DNA from: JADJRH01 sp046351455
Lineage (GTDB): Bacteria; Myxococcota_A; Polyangia; Polyangiales; Polyangiaceae
DNA: 64,000 nucleotides
Direction of reading: 5' to 3'
NCBI GenBank assembly: GCA_046351455.1
Contig: JAXLYM010000003.1
Coordinates: 310,001 to 374,000 of the forward strand
A program made the position numbers and the translations under genes. Under the pieces are notes generated by a model. The model was not told the origin of the DNA and searched no databases. It saw only the letters and a list, made by a program, of their open reading frames with translations. Below are positions 7,748 to 16,885 of the stretch, one piece after another (the stretch's first letter is position 1; every line of letters starts with the position of its first letter).

Positions 7748-9967
7748 ATGTCCCTGTTGCAGACGACCCGATATCGCTTCCACGTGCTCCGCGAGGATCG
7801 CGGCACGGCGATGTGGGTGCTCGGGATCGCGGCCGTGGCGTGCGCCTTCTACGCGCGGAACGACCTTGTCCTCTTCCGCGGCTCGCCCCTCCTCGCGCCC
7901 CTCTTCCTGACGCGCGCCACGATCGTGACCGTGTGTGTCGCGGCCTTGCTGACCGTGCGCCGCGCCAAGAGCCCGCAGCGGTTCGACGCCGCGATGGCCG
8001 CCGCGACGCTGAGCCTCGCCGCGGGCACGCTGGTGATCGGCTACACGCGCAACCTCCACGGCGAGCACCTCGGCCAGATCGTCACCAACACGCTCCTCGT
8101 CACGACGGCGTATTTCCTCCTCCGCGGCGCGCTCTGGTACCGCATCGCGACGGCGCTCGTCGTGTCCTCGGCGACGGTCCTCGCCGTGTGGGCGCCGGCC
8201 GCGCAGACAGGCACCGTGACGCGCGGCTCCATCGTCATCGGCGTGCTCGCGCTGAACGCCCTCGGGATCACGCTCGCGCGCACCCACGAGTCGGAGCGCC
8301 GCCGCCGCTACGAGGCCGAGCGAAAGGCCACGGTCGCCATTCACCGGCTCGCCGAGGAGAAAGAGAACGCCCTCGCCCTCTCGCGCACGAGGACCGCCTT
8401 CCTGACGGCGATGAGCCACGAATTCCGCACGCCGATGAACGCGGTGATCGGCCTGTCGGAGATCCTCGCCGCCGGCCACCTGGACCCGGAGCAGAAGGAG
8501 CACGCCCGCGCGATCCGCGACAGCGCGAAAGGCCTCCTCGCGCTCCTCAACGACATCCTCGATTTCGCGAAGATCGACGCCGAGCGACTGACCCTCTCGC
8601 CGTCCCCGTTCGAGATCCGGAGGCTCACGACGTCGGTGTTCGCGATGATGCGCACGTCGATCCAGGACAAGCCCATTTCGCTGGATCTCCAGATCGGCGC
8701 GGACGTCCCGGACATCCTGCTCTCGGGCGACGAGCCGCGCCTGCGGCAGGTGCTGGTCAATCTGCTGTCCAACGCCATCAAGTTCACCGAGCGGGGCCGC
8801 ATCTCGTTGGAGGTGACGTCGCGCCCCAGGACGGGCGGCGCGCACGAGGTGACGTTCCGCGTGACCGACACCGGAATCGGCATCTCCGAGGAGGCCCGAA
8901 GTCGCCTGTTCCGCCCCTTCGAGCAGGCCGATCAGGGCATCGAGCGAAGGTTCGGCGGCACGGGCCTGGGGCTCGCGATCTCGAAGCGCATCGTCGAGGC
9001 GATGGGCGGCGAAATCGAGGTGAAGAGCGAGGTCGGGAGGGGCTCCGAATTCGGCTTCACGGTGCGCTTCCCGGCCGCGACGGGGGCGGCGCAGCTCTCG
9101 GGCACGTGGACGCGCGGCGGCATCCCGGCGCCGAAGATGGATATCCTCCTCGTCGACGATCACGCGGTGAACCGGCAAGTCGCGCAGGCGGCGTTGCGTC
9201 GATTGGGCCAGACTCCCGATCTCGCCGCGGACGGAGCGGAGGCGATCAAGGCGGCCGAGGCGAAGCGCTACGACCTCATCTTCATGGACCTCCAGATGCC
9301 GAAGCTCGGCGGGATCGAGGCCGCGCGGAGGATCCTGGAGTCGCCGGAGAGCGGCAGTCCGCACATCGTGGCGATGACCGCGAGCGTGATGGAGACGGAC
9401 CGCGCCGCGTGCCTTTCCGCCGGGATGCGCGGCTTCCTCGGAAAGCCGATCGAGATGGGCGAGCTGGCCCAGACGTTGACGCGGGTCGCCGCCGAGCGAG
9501 GCGGCCCCGGGGCCTTGTTGGGACTCGCGACCTCCGTCCCCTCGTCCCCGGCAGAGCCGCACGCGGAGGAGATGGCCATTCTGGACAAGAAGCCCCTCGG
9601 CACGCTGCGGGCGCTCTCCGCGGAGGTGGAGCCGGGCTTCGTGGCCTCCGTTTGCCGCGAATTCTTGCGCGACGCCGCCGAACGCCTGAACGACGCACAA
9701 TCCGCATTCGAACGGTCCGATCTGGACCGGATCCGCGCCGAGGCCCACACCCTCCGAGGCGGCGCGGCCACCGTCGGCGCGACGGCCTTCCACGATCTCC
9801 TGGGCCGCCTGGAGACGCTGGCCCGCTCGGGAAAAGAGGCCTCCCCGGCCGAAACGACGCGCCTCCTCGCGGAGGTGGAGCCGCTCCTCGCCGAGGCCCG
9901 CCGCGAGCTCGCCCGCGTCGAGCGCGCGCTCCTGGCCGAGATGGCCGGCGCCGAACAGGGCCGCTGA
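7748..9967 (+). CDS. Tripartite hybrid sensor histidine kinase (membrane, HisKA-HATPase-REC-HPt)
   Basis: A 739-residue BarA/ArcB-style phosphorelay protein. Residues about 20-180 hold five or six membrane segments with little periplasmic loop, so it probably senses a membrane or cytoplasmic cue. Then come a coiled linker, HisKA with phospho-acceptor His224 in 'MSHEFRTPMNAVIG', an HATPase_c domain (N box 'QVLVNLLSNAIKFT', 'DTGIGI', 'GTGLGLAISKRI'), a receiver domain with Asp514 in 'DLIFMDLQMPK', and a C-terminal HPt domain with His667 in 'EAHTLRGGAATVGA'. All phosphotransfer residues are present. No partner response regulator is adjacent, so it should signal to a distant regulator. Confidence 0.95.
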   Translation: MSLLQTTRYRFHVLREDRGTAMWVLGIAAVACAFYARNDLVLFRGSPLLAPLFLTRATIVTVCVAALLTVRRAKSPQRFDAAMAAATLSLAAGTLVIGYTRNLHGEHLGQIVTNTLLVTTAYFLLRGALWYRIATALVVSSATVLAVWAPAAQTGTVTRGSIVIGVLALNALGITLARTHESERRRRYEAERKATVAIHRLAEEKENALALSRTRTAFLTAMSHEFRTPMNAVIGLSEILAAGHLDPEQKEHARAIRDSAKGLLALLNDILDFAKIDAERLTLSPSPFEIRRLTTSVFAMMRTSIQDKPISLDLQIGADVPDILLSGDEPRLRQVLVNLLSNAIKFTERGRISLEVTSRPRTGGAHEVTFRVTDTGIGISEEARSRLFRPFEQADQGIERRFGGTGLGLAISKRIVEAMGGEIEVKSEVGRGSEFGFTVRFPAATGAAQLSGTWTRGGIPAPKMDILLVDDHAVNRQVAQAALRRLGQTPDLAADGAEAIKAAEAKRYDLIFMDLQMPKLGGIEAARRILESPESGSPHIVAMTASVMETDRAACLSAGMRGFLGKPIEMGELAQTLTRVAAERGGPGALLGLATSVPSSPAEPHAEEMAILDKKPLGTLRALSAEVEPGFVASVCREFLRDAAERLNDAQSAFERSDLDRIRAEAHTLRGGAATVGATAFHDLLGRLETLARSGKEASPAETTRLLAEVEPLLAEARRELARVERALLAEMAGAEQGR

Positions 9968-10041
9968 GCCGCCGCGATCCGGCGATTTCGCGCAGTTGTC
10001 GCGCGCGCGAGCGGAATCCGGAAGGGTTACCCTGCCGGCGA

Positions 10042-11772
10042 ATGCCCTCCGACAAGCCGAAACGGATCCTTTACCACGGGCCCACTGCCCGCTCGTTCGA
10101 AGGCCTGGCGCGCTCGGTCGCCGCGGCCACGTCCGGCGCGCCCTTCGATGGAGAGGCCGAGATCACGGTCACCCACGACGGACAGGCCTGCACGCTCGTG
10201 AACCGCCCGGGCCGGGAGGCGCTCGTCGAGGACCTGCGCACGAGCTACGTGAACCTGCTCGTCCTCGACACGCGGTGCGACAACGAAGCGGCCCCCGGCG
10301 AGCACGCGCTCGAGATCCTGGACGCGCTCGACAAGGTGCTCGACGTCGAGGATCGCTACGGCTTCCACCGCATCCTCGTGCTCGTCGGCGGCGGCCTCGG
10401 GGAGCCGACCGACGACCTCATCCTGAAGCTCGGCGCGCGCGGCGTGGGGCGCGTGCTGCGCCACCCGGAGTGCCACGGGCCGGAGACGGTGGACCCCGCG
10501 TTCGGCAAGAAATTCTTGCAGGAGGCGCGGATCGCGCTCGGCGATCGCAAGCCGGGCAAGCGGGCCATCTGCGCGGCCGGCGGCGGCATCACCGGCATCT
10601 TCTTCGAGCTCGGCGTGCTCAAGTGTCTGGATGACTGTCTCGACTCGGGCGGAGTCAACGACTTCGACATGTATTTCGGCATCAGCGCCGGCGCCGTCGT
10701 GACAGGCCCTCTCGCGGTCGGCTATTCGGTCGACGAGTTCATGGCCGCCGTCGCGGGCGTGGAGGGCGGGCGCATCGGGCCCCTGGATCTGCGGCTGTTC
10801 CAGCTCGGTCACGTGGACTTTCCGGGGTTCGCGCGGCGGTGGGGCGCGGCGGCTCGCTCGATGTGGGGCGGCTTCACGCGGCGGCTCCGGCGCGGAGAGG
10901 ACCTGTCGCGCGAACAGCTCCTCTTCGACTACGTGGACCTCGTCGCGCCCCCGTTCCGCGCCGACCGATTCGAGGAGACGCTCCACCGCATCCTCTCGGC
11001 GAAGGGCGCGACCAACGACTTCCGCGATCTGGATCGCCCGCTCTTCGTGGGCGCGACGGATCAGGACGAGCGGCGTCATGTGCTGTTCGGGGACGAGGAG
11101 CACAGGCACGTCCCGATCAGCCGCGCCATCCAGGCTTCGCTGAGCATCAACCCGGCCTTCTCGGCGACTCCCATCCTCGGGCGGTACTACGAAGACGGGG
11201 CCGTCACGCGCACCAGCAACTTCGTGGAGGCCATGCGCCGCGGCGCGACGTTGATCTTCGTCGTGGACCCGTTCCTGCCGTACGTCGCGCGGACTCCGGG
11301 GTTCAACGACCGGCGCGGCGCGCTCTACAACATGGATCAGGACGTGCGGACGATCTCGTACACGCGCTACGAGACGACGCGAAACTGGGTGTTACGCAAG
11401 CACCCGCACGTGTCGAGCTACACCTTCGTGCCGGCCAATCGCCAGCGCCGCCTCATCTCCCAGAATCCGATGGATCACCGCCCGTACCTGGAGATCTGGC
11501 GCGGAGCGTACCTGTCGACCCTGAAGCGCCTCACGCACGTGTCGCACCGCCTCGAAGGCGACCTGCGCGTACACGGCTTCGGCGTGGATCTGTCGCGGGC
11601 GCAGGCCGTCGCCGAGCAGCTCGAAGCGGCGCACAGCCTGTCGTTCGAGGACTTCTTCCCGGACCGCCGCGCGCGCCTCAAGACTCCCCCGCTCGTGGGG
11701 CAGCGGCGCCTCCCCGGCGCGCCGAACCCCCTCATCGCCGCGAAGACCGAGATAGAAGCTCTCGCGCGGTGA
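10042..11772 (+). CDS. Patatin-like phospholipase with an extra N-terminal domain
   Basis: A 576-residue protein. The patatin catalytic domain starts near residue 175: oxyanion loop 'AAGGGITGIFFELG', nucleophile Ser215 in the G-x-S-x-G elbow 'GISAGAV', and dyad Asp385 in 'EDGAVT'. This predicts hydrolysis of acyl-lipids by a Ser-Asp dyad. The first 170 residues form a separate alpha/beta domain ('RILYHGPTARSFEGL', 'YVNLLVLDTR', 'HRILVLVGGG') that looks receiver-like but lacks a clear phospho-acceptor pocket. No signal peptide, so cytoplasmic or peripheral on the inner membrane. The 3' end overlaps the convergent radical-SAM gene by 41 bases. Confidence 0.9.
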   Translation: MPSDKPKRILYHGPTARSFEGLARSVAAATSGAPFDGEAEITVTHDGQACTLVNRPGREALVEDLRTSYVNLLVLDTRCDNEAAPGEHALEILDALDKVLDVEDRYGFHRILVLVGGGLGEPTDDLILKLGARGVGRVLRHPECHGPETVDPAFGKKFLQEARIALGDRKPGKRAICAAGGGITGIFFELGVLKCLDDCLDSGGVNDFDMYFGISAGAVVTGPLAVGYSVDEFMAAVAGVEGGRIGPLDLRLFQLGHVDFPGFARRWGAAARSMWGGFTRRLRRGEDLSREQLLFDYVDLVAPPFRADRFEETLHRILSAKGATNDFRDLDRPLFVGATDQDERRHVLFGDEEHRHVPISRAIQASLSINPAFSATPILGRYYEDGAVTRTSNFVEAMRRGATLIFVVDPFLPYVARTPGFNDRRGALYNMDQDVRTISYTRYETTRNWVLRKHPHVSSYTFVPANRQRRLISQNPMDHRPYLEIWRGAYLSTLKRLTHVSHRLEGDLRVHGFGVDLSRAQAVAEQLEAAHSLSFEDFFPDRRARLKTPPLVGQRRLPGAPNPLIAAKTEIEALAR

Positions 11773-13006
11773 TGAGCTGTTTGCGCCACTGACCGTACAT
11801 GGCCCCTGCGGACTCCAGCCGGGCCATCTCCAGGGCCGAAGTCTCGTCGATCTCCGCGGGCGCGCGGCCCTGGAGCGGCGTCCCCGGGAGAGGCATGAAC
11901 GCGTGGCTGTGGAGGCGCGCCCCCATCGAAGCGAGCCGCCGCGACAGCTCCATGGACTGGGCCCGATCCTCGTCCGTCTCGCCCGGCAGCCCCACGAGCA
12001 AGTCCACGTCGGGCCGAAACCCGGCCTCCACGCAATACCGCACCGCGCGCTCGATGGCCGCGACGTCGTGCCCCCGCCGCGTGAGCGCGAGCATGCGCTC
12101 CGAGCCGGACTGACCGCCGATCACGAGGCTGCGATTGTCGGCGTACCGGGCGATGATCGCGAGCGCCTCGGGACTGACATGCTCCGGCCGGACCTCGGAG
12201 GGAAAGGTGCCGAAATAGAGCTTCCGGTCGCCGGTCAGGGCCTCTCGGACGGCCGCGAGGAGCGCCTCCACCGCGTCCAGTCGAACCTCGGTGTCGGGCG
12301 AGCCGTAGGACAGCGACGTGGGCGAGATGAAGCGCACGTACCGGGCCTCGTCGCGGCGCAGCGCCGTCACGTGCTCGCGGACGTTCTCCACGCTGCGGTG
12401 GCGGAAGCGCGCCTTGAAGACGTACGGAGTCTGGCAGAACGAACAGGCATAGACGCAGCCGCGCGTGATCTCGATGGGGTTCCACCGGCCGTGGCGCAGA
12501 TTGCAAGCGGGGTAGTCGTCGAGCGGGCGCCGCTCCCCGGGTCCCGAGGAGACGAAACTGCCACTCTCGAAGTGGGCAGTCCCGCGGAGACCGCGCGGAT
12601 CCCGGCCTTCCAGGAGCGCCAGGAACATCTCGACGATCGTCGTCTCTCCCTCGCCGAGGGCCACGAGATCGAAGCCGGCGGAGAGGGTCTGTCGCGGCTC
12701 CGCCGTGGCGTGGACGCCGCCCGCGACGTGGAGCGCCGAGCCCGGGCAATTCTCCCGGATCCACGCGAGATCGGCCACGGAAGCACCGAAGTCCGGCGAA
12801 TAGAACGACCACGCCACCACCGGAGAGCGCCCTTCGCCTGCGACAATCTGGATCGCGCGGGCCGTCTCTTCGCGATTCGCGGCGAACACCACCGGGATGT
12901 CCCGCGTGCGAGGGTGGGAGTCGAGGGCGGCGCTGATCACGTTGAGCGCGGTGATCCCCGACCGGACATGGTGCAGAATCAGGGTGGGGTCGCGCGGGGT
13001 CGACAT
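11732..13006 (-). CDS. B12-binding-domain radical SAM protein (TIGR04013-like)
   Basis: A 424-residue protein with an N-terminal cobalamin-binding-like Rossmann region (about 1-130, 'SPVVAWSFYSPDFG', 'ALHVAGGVHATAEP', 'LVALGEGETTIVEMF') and a radical SAM core whose [4Fe-4S] Cys residues are in C-x3-C-x2-C ('ITRGCVYACSFCQTP'). Later motifs 'IGGQSGSERMLALTRRGH' and 'DLLVGLPGETDEDR' are usual for B12-type radical SAM enzymes. The domain pattern fits the MJ_1487/TIGR04013 group of unknown substrate. The N-terminus lacks an obvious D-x-H-x-x-G cobalamin ligand motif, so B12 may be bound base-on/His-off or not at all. The start is the ATG giving MSTPRDP; longer frames upstream have no support. Confidence 0.88.
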   Translation of the reverse strand: MSTPRDPTLILHHVRSGITALNVISAALDSHPRTRDIPVVFAANREETARAIQIVAGEGRSPVVAWSFYSPDFGASVADLAWIRENCPGSALHVAGGVHATAEPRQTLSAGFDLVALGEGETTIVEMFLALLEGRDPRGLRGTAHFESGSFVSSGPGERRPLDDYPACNLRHGRWNPIEITRGCVYACSFCQTPYVFKARFRHRSVENVREHVTALRRDEARYVRFISPTSLSYGSPDTEVRLDAVEALLAAVREALTGDRKLYFGTFPSEVRPEHVSPEALAIIARYADNRSLVIGGQSGSERMLALTRRGHDVAAIERAVRYCVEAGFRPDVDLLVGLPGETDEDRAQSMELSRRLASMGARLHSHAFMPLPGTPLQGRAPAEIDETSALEMARLESAGAMYGQWRKQLITARELLSRSSRR

Positions 13007-13183
13007 GGGGCGAAACGCCCGCGGATGGTGCCGCGAACCGGGCCGATTGAAAAGAGAAGTCTCGTGCGTCGCGCATCGCCTGCGCCGAGTCGCCGCGTCG
13101 TCGGGCGGCGATCGCCGTTCTCTGCGGGGTTTTGGGGCGGGAGAGGTCTTGTTTCGTGGCGCGGCTCTTGCGATACGGATCGT

Positions 13184-13699
13184 ATGAGCCAAGAGCGTCT
13201 CGCCAGCCTCGCCATCCTCGCCTGCGTCGCCCGCGCCGAAGGGAAGGTGCGGCCGACCGAGCGCCTCGCGCTGGAGGCCCTCGCCCAGAGCCAGCGCGAC
13301 TTCTCCCTGCAAAAGGCCCTTCACGAGACGGCGGATCTGGAGGCGCTGCTGCCCCTCGTCGTGAGCCCGGAGCTCAGGCACCGCACGCTCGTCGAGGCGA
13401 TCGCGCTCGCGAACATCGACGGCCGCTGCTCCCCAGAAGAGCTCACGATCCTGACGAAGATCCGCGACGCGTTCGGCGCCTCCACGGAGATCGACCTCAT
13501 CGCCGACTCCGACGTGTGGAAGCGCAAGACGGAGCGCATCCGCAAGGCGCTCCAGGCGGCGACGGCGGCCTACCTCCACAAGGTGCATGACGACGCCGAG
13601 CACGTGCAGCTCTCGATGGACCGCTACGAGCACCTCGTCGCCGAGCTGACGCGCACCAAGCTGGAGATCGAGCGCGCCTTCCGCGACGCGATGGAATGA
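13184..13699 (+). CDS. TerB-like small helical protein
   Basis: A 171-residue, mostly helical cytoplasmic protein. The first 120 residues have the repeat character of TerB-like (tellurite-resistance/Co-chaperone DjlA N-terminal) domains: 'LACVARAEGKVRPTERLALEALAQ' and 'AIALANIDGRCSPEELTILTKI', where an acidic/Gly turn precedes each helix as in metal-binding TerB folds. The C-terminal 50 residues look coiled. No tellurite-resistance operon is nearby, so a general stress or scaffold role is as likely. The start is an ATG with no clear ribosome site. Confidence 0.65.
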   Translation: MSQERLASLAILACVARAEGKVRPTERLALEALAQSQRDFSLQKALHETADLEALLPLVVSPELRHRTLVEAIALANIDGRCSPEELTILTKIRDAFGASTEIDLIADSDVWKRKTERIRKALQAATAAYLHKVHDDAEHVQLSMDRYEHLVAELTRTKLEIERAFRDAME

Positions 13700-13701
13700 G
13701 G

Positions 13702-14151
13702 TCAGTCGCCGCGGATTCGGTCCAGAAGGGCCCGAAGCACCGCGATATCCATCACCAGAGCGGCATTGTCTCGGCGCCACTCGGGCGTATCGACGACGAG
13801 CGACTCCAGATCTCGAAACAAGGCACCTCGCCCCGGGACGCGCGCCCGCACGGAGGCCGCGAGCCTCTTCGCGCGCGCGAGCCGCGCCTCCGCCTCGGGA
13901 AAGGAAGCCTCCCCGGCCTCCACGGCGAGGAGCGGCGCGCACCGGAACGTCGCGCAGGCGCGCGGGCGATCCGCGTAGATCGAGCACGTTCCGTCGTGGG
14001 CGGGGCACGGCTGAGGGATCTTCGCGCGGCCCGTTTCCCGCACGATCGGCAGCCTCTTCGCCTCGATGCGCGGAGTCTCTTCCGGCAGGACTTCGATGCT
14101 GGCGAACAGCTCTCCGGTGCAGCAGAGACCGCAGCTCGCGCAGAGGCTCAC
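13702..14151 (-). CDS. YkgJ-family Cys-cluster (zinc- or iron-binding) protein
   Basis: A 149-residue protein with the YkgJ pattern: 'CASCGLCCTG' at residues 4-13, then 'CPAHDGTCSIYADRPRACATFRCAPL' spacing in the middle (positions about 49-73). The family probably binds a zinc ion or Fe-S cluster through these Cys residues; some members act in protein modification or flagellar/oxidative contexts, but this one has no diagnostic neighbour. It ends three bases from the convergent TerB-like gene and is divergent from the pseudokinase gene at 14225. Confidence 0.85.
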   Translation of the reverse strand: MSLCASCGLCCTGELFASIEVLPEETPRIEAKRLPIVRETGRAKIPQPCPAHDGTCSIYADRPRACATFRCAPLLAVEAGEASFPEAEARLARAKRLAASVRARVPGRGALFRDLESLVVDTPEWRRDNAALVMDIAVLRALLDRIRGD

Positions 14152-14224
14152 GGGGCGGACGCTACCTCAGCGCACGTCGCGGGTCCATCCGTCGGCGCTT
14201 CGCGAGAGCGCGCCCGCGCCGCGG

Positions 14225-16438
14225 GTGGAACGGGAAAAAGCGCTGGACGCAAGGGCGCCGGCCGGACTAGAGATCGACGTCAAAGTGCAGACGCTCGCAG
14301 GCAGGATTTCACACGCCGAAGGGCTCTCGGCGGCGGACGCGGTGGGCTGGGTCATCCGGCTCGCCAAGACGCTGGAGCCCATCCACGATCTCGGCGTCGC
14401 GCACGGGTGCGTGAGCGCGGACGCCGTCCAGATCGACGGCGCGTCCCCCAGCTCCGTGGGCCACATCCTCACTCCCCGTCACCTGCACGATCAGCCCGCG
14501 TACCACTCCCCCGAGCGCGCCGGCGGCGAAGGCACCTCCCCCGAGGACGACACGTGGGCCGCGGCCGTCACCCTCTACCACGTGCTGACGAAGCGCTTCC
14601 CCTTCCCCGGGGACGACGACGACGCGGTGGAGCAGCTCATCCGCACGACGCACCCCGCCCCGCTCCGCAGCTTCGGAATCCACGACGACGGCCTGCAAAA
14701 GCTTCTCGACGCGGCCTTCGCGCGGGATCTGACGCACCGTCTCGTGTCGATGTCCGCCTTCCGGGAAGCGCTGGAAGATTGGCATTTCGATCCCGACGTG
14801 AAGGACCTCTCGGCCCTCTGGCACGAGGGCAGCCTGCTGCTCGCGCTGCGCCCCGCGCCGACGCGCGGCCACGCCGGCTCCGCGGTGAGGACTGGCCAGG
14901 TGCCGGTGGTGCAGGCGTTCGCGCCCCCCGCGCCGCCCGTCCAGCCGAAGGGCCCCGTCCCGGTGATTCACCAGGACGACGACGATGATTACGAAGGTCC
15001 GACGCGCGTCCGCGACACGTCGCAGCTCCTCGCGCAGCTCGCGGCGCTCCGCAATTCCGAGCCGCCGAGCGAGCGTTCGGCCGCGACGGGCGGCGCGACG
15101 GACCCTCCGACAACCCCTGTAGTCTCCCAGCATCCTACCGCGAGCGCCCGACCGACGCCGGTGGTGGAGCCGCCGTCGGAGGCGGAGGGCGCGACGAGCC
15201 CGCCGCTCGAAGGCCCCGCGCTGCCGCTCGGCGTGCTGGAGACGGGGCACGTCATCCCGTTCGATCGGGAGAGCAACCCGCGCATCGGCGTCGCCGCGGC
15301 GGACATGGCCGCGCAGGCCCGTTATCTGGAGCCCAACCCGGACGCGCCGATCCTCCCGTTCGACCGCGAGAGCGCCCCGCCGAAGAGCGCGCGCCCCGTC
15401 GAAAAGCGCGAGTATCCGAGCCCGCCGAGAGACTCGGCCCCTCCGGAGGGGCCGAATCGCGCGGGCCCGTCGGTGCCACCGGCCGGCCGCAGAGAAGAGA
15501 CGGCCGCTTCGCCGAACGCGCCCGCCCCCGTGGTGGCCACGGCGGAGGCGAGGGCGCCGGCCTCGTCGGGCCCGCCGGTCAAGCTGCTCGCCGGGCTCTT
15601 GTTGCTCGGCGCGGCGGCGGCGACGGCGTTCTTCCTGTCGCGATCCAGCACCGGATCGGGCTCCGGCGTCGACGCGGGCCCGACGAGCACGACGCACGCG
15701 GGGCCGCAGCCGACGACGACGGTCGCGACGACTGCCACGCTCCCGGCCACGGCGACTGCCACGCTCCCGGCGACTGGCACGGTGGCGGCGACTGCCATGG
15801 TGACGGCGACTGCCACGGTCGCGCCGACCGCGACCGCCACCGTCGCGCCGTCCGCGACTGCCACCGTCGCGGCGACTGCCACGGTCGCGGCGACGGCTTC
15901 GGCGGCCCCGACGACGACGGGGGAGGCTTCGGCGAGCGGCGCGGCCGCGTGCATGATGCCGCTCTTCCCGGCCGGCACGTTCGCGAGCCCGCCCACCGCG
16001 TTCGACGGGATCTGTCAGATGACGGACCCGCGCGAAGCGGTGAAGATGATCAAGATGCAGGTCATCCTCCAGGGCGCCGGGCGCGCGCTCTCCGACGGCA
16101 TGAAGGAGTGGGCGATCATCGGCTGGTACGGCATGCCCGCGGCCGCCGCGATGCGCGCGATCTGCTGCCCCGGCGCGGCGGAGATGCACATCACGTACAA
16201 GGTCCCTGCCTGTGACATGGAGGGCGCCGTGAAGAAGCTCCTGACGGCCTCCATCAACCCGAAGGCGGAAGACTCGGAGATCACCGACGCGCTGAAGGAA
16301 TACTCGAAGACGGTGGGCTGCGCCGCGGACTCCGGGGGTGCCGTGGCCTTCAGTCAGAAGGGCGGCATCGTGGAGGGCGAGCTGGTCACGTACCAGAAGA
16401 CGCTCGCCCGCATCCGCGCGGCCGTGAAGGCCAAATAG
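14225..16438 (+). CDS. Membrane protein with degenerate Ser/Thr kinase-like domain (pseudokinase)
   Basis: The frame is open from 14066, but that part lies inside the divergent YkgJ gene; GTG 14225 is the first start clear of it (737 residues). Residues about 20-180 resemble a protein kinase C-lobe: 'WVIRLAKTLEPIHDLGVAHGCVSADAVQID', 'QPAYHSPERAGGE', 'DDTWAAAVTLYHVLTKRFPFPGD', 'DAAFARDLTHRLVSMSAFREAL'. The catalytic HRD is HGC, DFG is absent and no ATP-binding Lys/Gly-rich N-lobe exists, so it cannot be an active kinase. Then come a long Pro/Ala/Glu linker with a twice-repeated 'PFDRES' element, one membrane helix (VKLLAGLLLLGAAAATAFFL), a Thr/Ala-rich stalk and a Cys-containing extracytoplasmic domain of about 160 residues. 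It may read another kinase's signal (inference). Confidence 0.72.
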   Translation: MEREKALDARAPAGLEIDVKVQTLAGRISHAEGLSAADAVGWVIRLAKTLEPIHDLGVAHGCVSADAVQIDGASPSSVGHILTPRHLHDQPAYHSPERAGGEGTSPEDDTWAAAVTLYHVLTKRFPFPGDDDDAVEQLIRTTHPAPLRSFGIHDDGLQKLLDAAFARDLTHRLVSMSAFREALEDWHFDPDVKDLSALWHEGSLLLALRPAPTRGHAGSAVRTGQVPVVQAFAPPAPPVQPKGPVPVIHQDDDDDYEGPTRVRDTSQLLAQLAALRNSEPPSERSAATGGATDPPTTPVVSQHPTASARPTPVVEPPSEAEGATSPPLEGPALPLGVLETGHVIPFDRESNPRIGVAAADMAAQARYLEPNPDAPILPFDRESAPPKSARPVEKREYPSPPRDSAPPEGPNRAGPSVPPAGRREETAASPNAPAPVVATAEARAPASSGPPVKLLAGLLLLGAAAATAFFLSRSSTGSGSGVDAGPTSTTHAGPQPTTTVATTATLPATATATLPATGTVAATAMVTATATVAPTATATVAPSATATVAATATVAATASAAPTTTGEASASGAAACMMPLFPAGTFASPPTAFDGICQMTDPREAVKMIKMQVILQGAGRALSDGMKEWAIIGWYGMPAAAAMRAICCPGAAEMHITYKVPACDMEGAVKKLLTASINPKAEDSEITDALKEYSKTVGCAADSGGAVAFSQKGGIVEGELVTYQKTLARIRAAVKAK
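15721..15897 (+). repeat. Degenerate 18-bp repeats encoding a Thr/Ala stalk
   Basis: Repeated variants of 'gcgactgccacggtcgcg' encode T-A-T-V-A-x units just outside the membrane helix of the protein at 14225-16438. A similar Thr/Ala stalk occurs in the lipoprotein at 61830-62651. Confidence 0.75.
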
Positions 16439-16450
16439 GCACTCTCCGCG

Positions 16451-16789
16451 TCAGCCTACGCCGAGCAGCTCCACGTCGAACACGAGGGCCGAATTCGGCG
16501 GGATGAGGCCGTCGCCGACGCCGCGGGGGCCGTAGGCGAGGTGCGACGGGATCGTGAGTCGGCGCTTGCCGCCCACCTTCATGCCGGCCACTCCCTGGTC
16601 CCATCCCTTGATCACGCGGCCGGCGCCGAGCGGGAATTCGAAGGGCTTTCCGCGATCGAGCGAGGAGTCGAACTTCTTGCCGTTCGCGTGGAGGGTGCCT
16701 GTGTAATGCACGCTGACGCGCTTGCCAGGGACGGCCTCGGCCCCGTTGCCCACCACGATGTCCTCGATCACGAGATCGGTCACGCTCAT
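16451..16789 (-). CDS. FKBP-type peptidyl-prolyl cis-trans isomerase
   Basis: A 112-residue single-domain FKBP, which catalyses cis/trans isomerisation of X-Pro bonds. The family core is complete: 'VSVHYTGTLHANGKKFDSSLDRG', 'FPLGAGRVIKGWDQGVAGMKVGGKRRLTIP', 'AYGPRGVGDGLIPPNSALVFDVELL', including the FK506-pocket Tyr, Phe, Asp and Trp residues. No signal peptide, so cytoplasmic. It is divergent from the SecY-like fusion gene with 96 bases between, and might share its control region. A tentative ribosome site (aaagGTGGTcag) precedes the ATG. Confidence 0.96.
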   Translation of the reverse strand: MSVTDLVIEDIVVGNGAEAVPGKRVSVHYTGTLHANGKKFDSSLDRGKPFEFPLGAGRVIKGWDQGVAGMKVGGKRRLTIPSHLAYGPRGVGDGLIPPNSALVFDVELLGVG

Positions 16790-16885
16790 TGTCTGACCAC
16801 CTTTCGCCGCGCATGGGAGTCGCCGCGGGGCCGAGCGTCAAGAGGAACCTTTCCCGCCGCGTGAACCGGGGCGTAGCATCCGCGC

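Noticed and set aside
7813..10041. Long plus-strand frame overlapping the hybrid kinase in another frame and running into the patatin
   Set aside because: The part before 10042 is an Arg/Pro-rich shadow of the kinase; only the patatin part has domain support.
14066..14224. Upstream ATG start of the pseudokinase-like gene
   Set aside because: It would overlap the well-supported YkgJ gene on the other strand, and the extra residues have no kinase N-lobe features.
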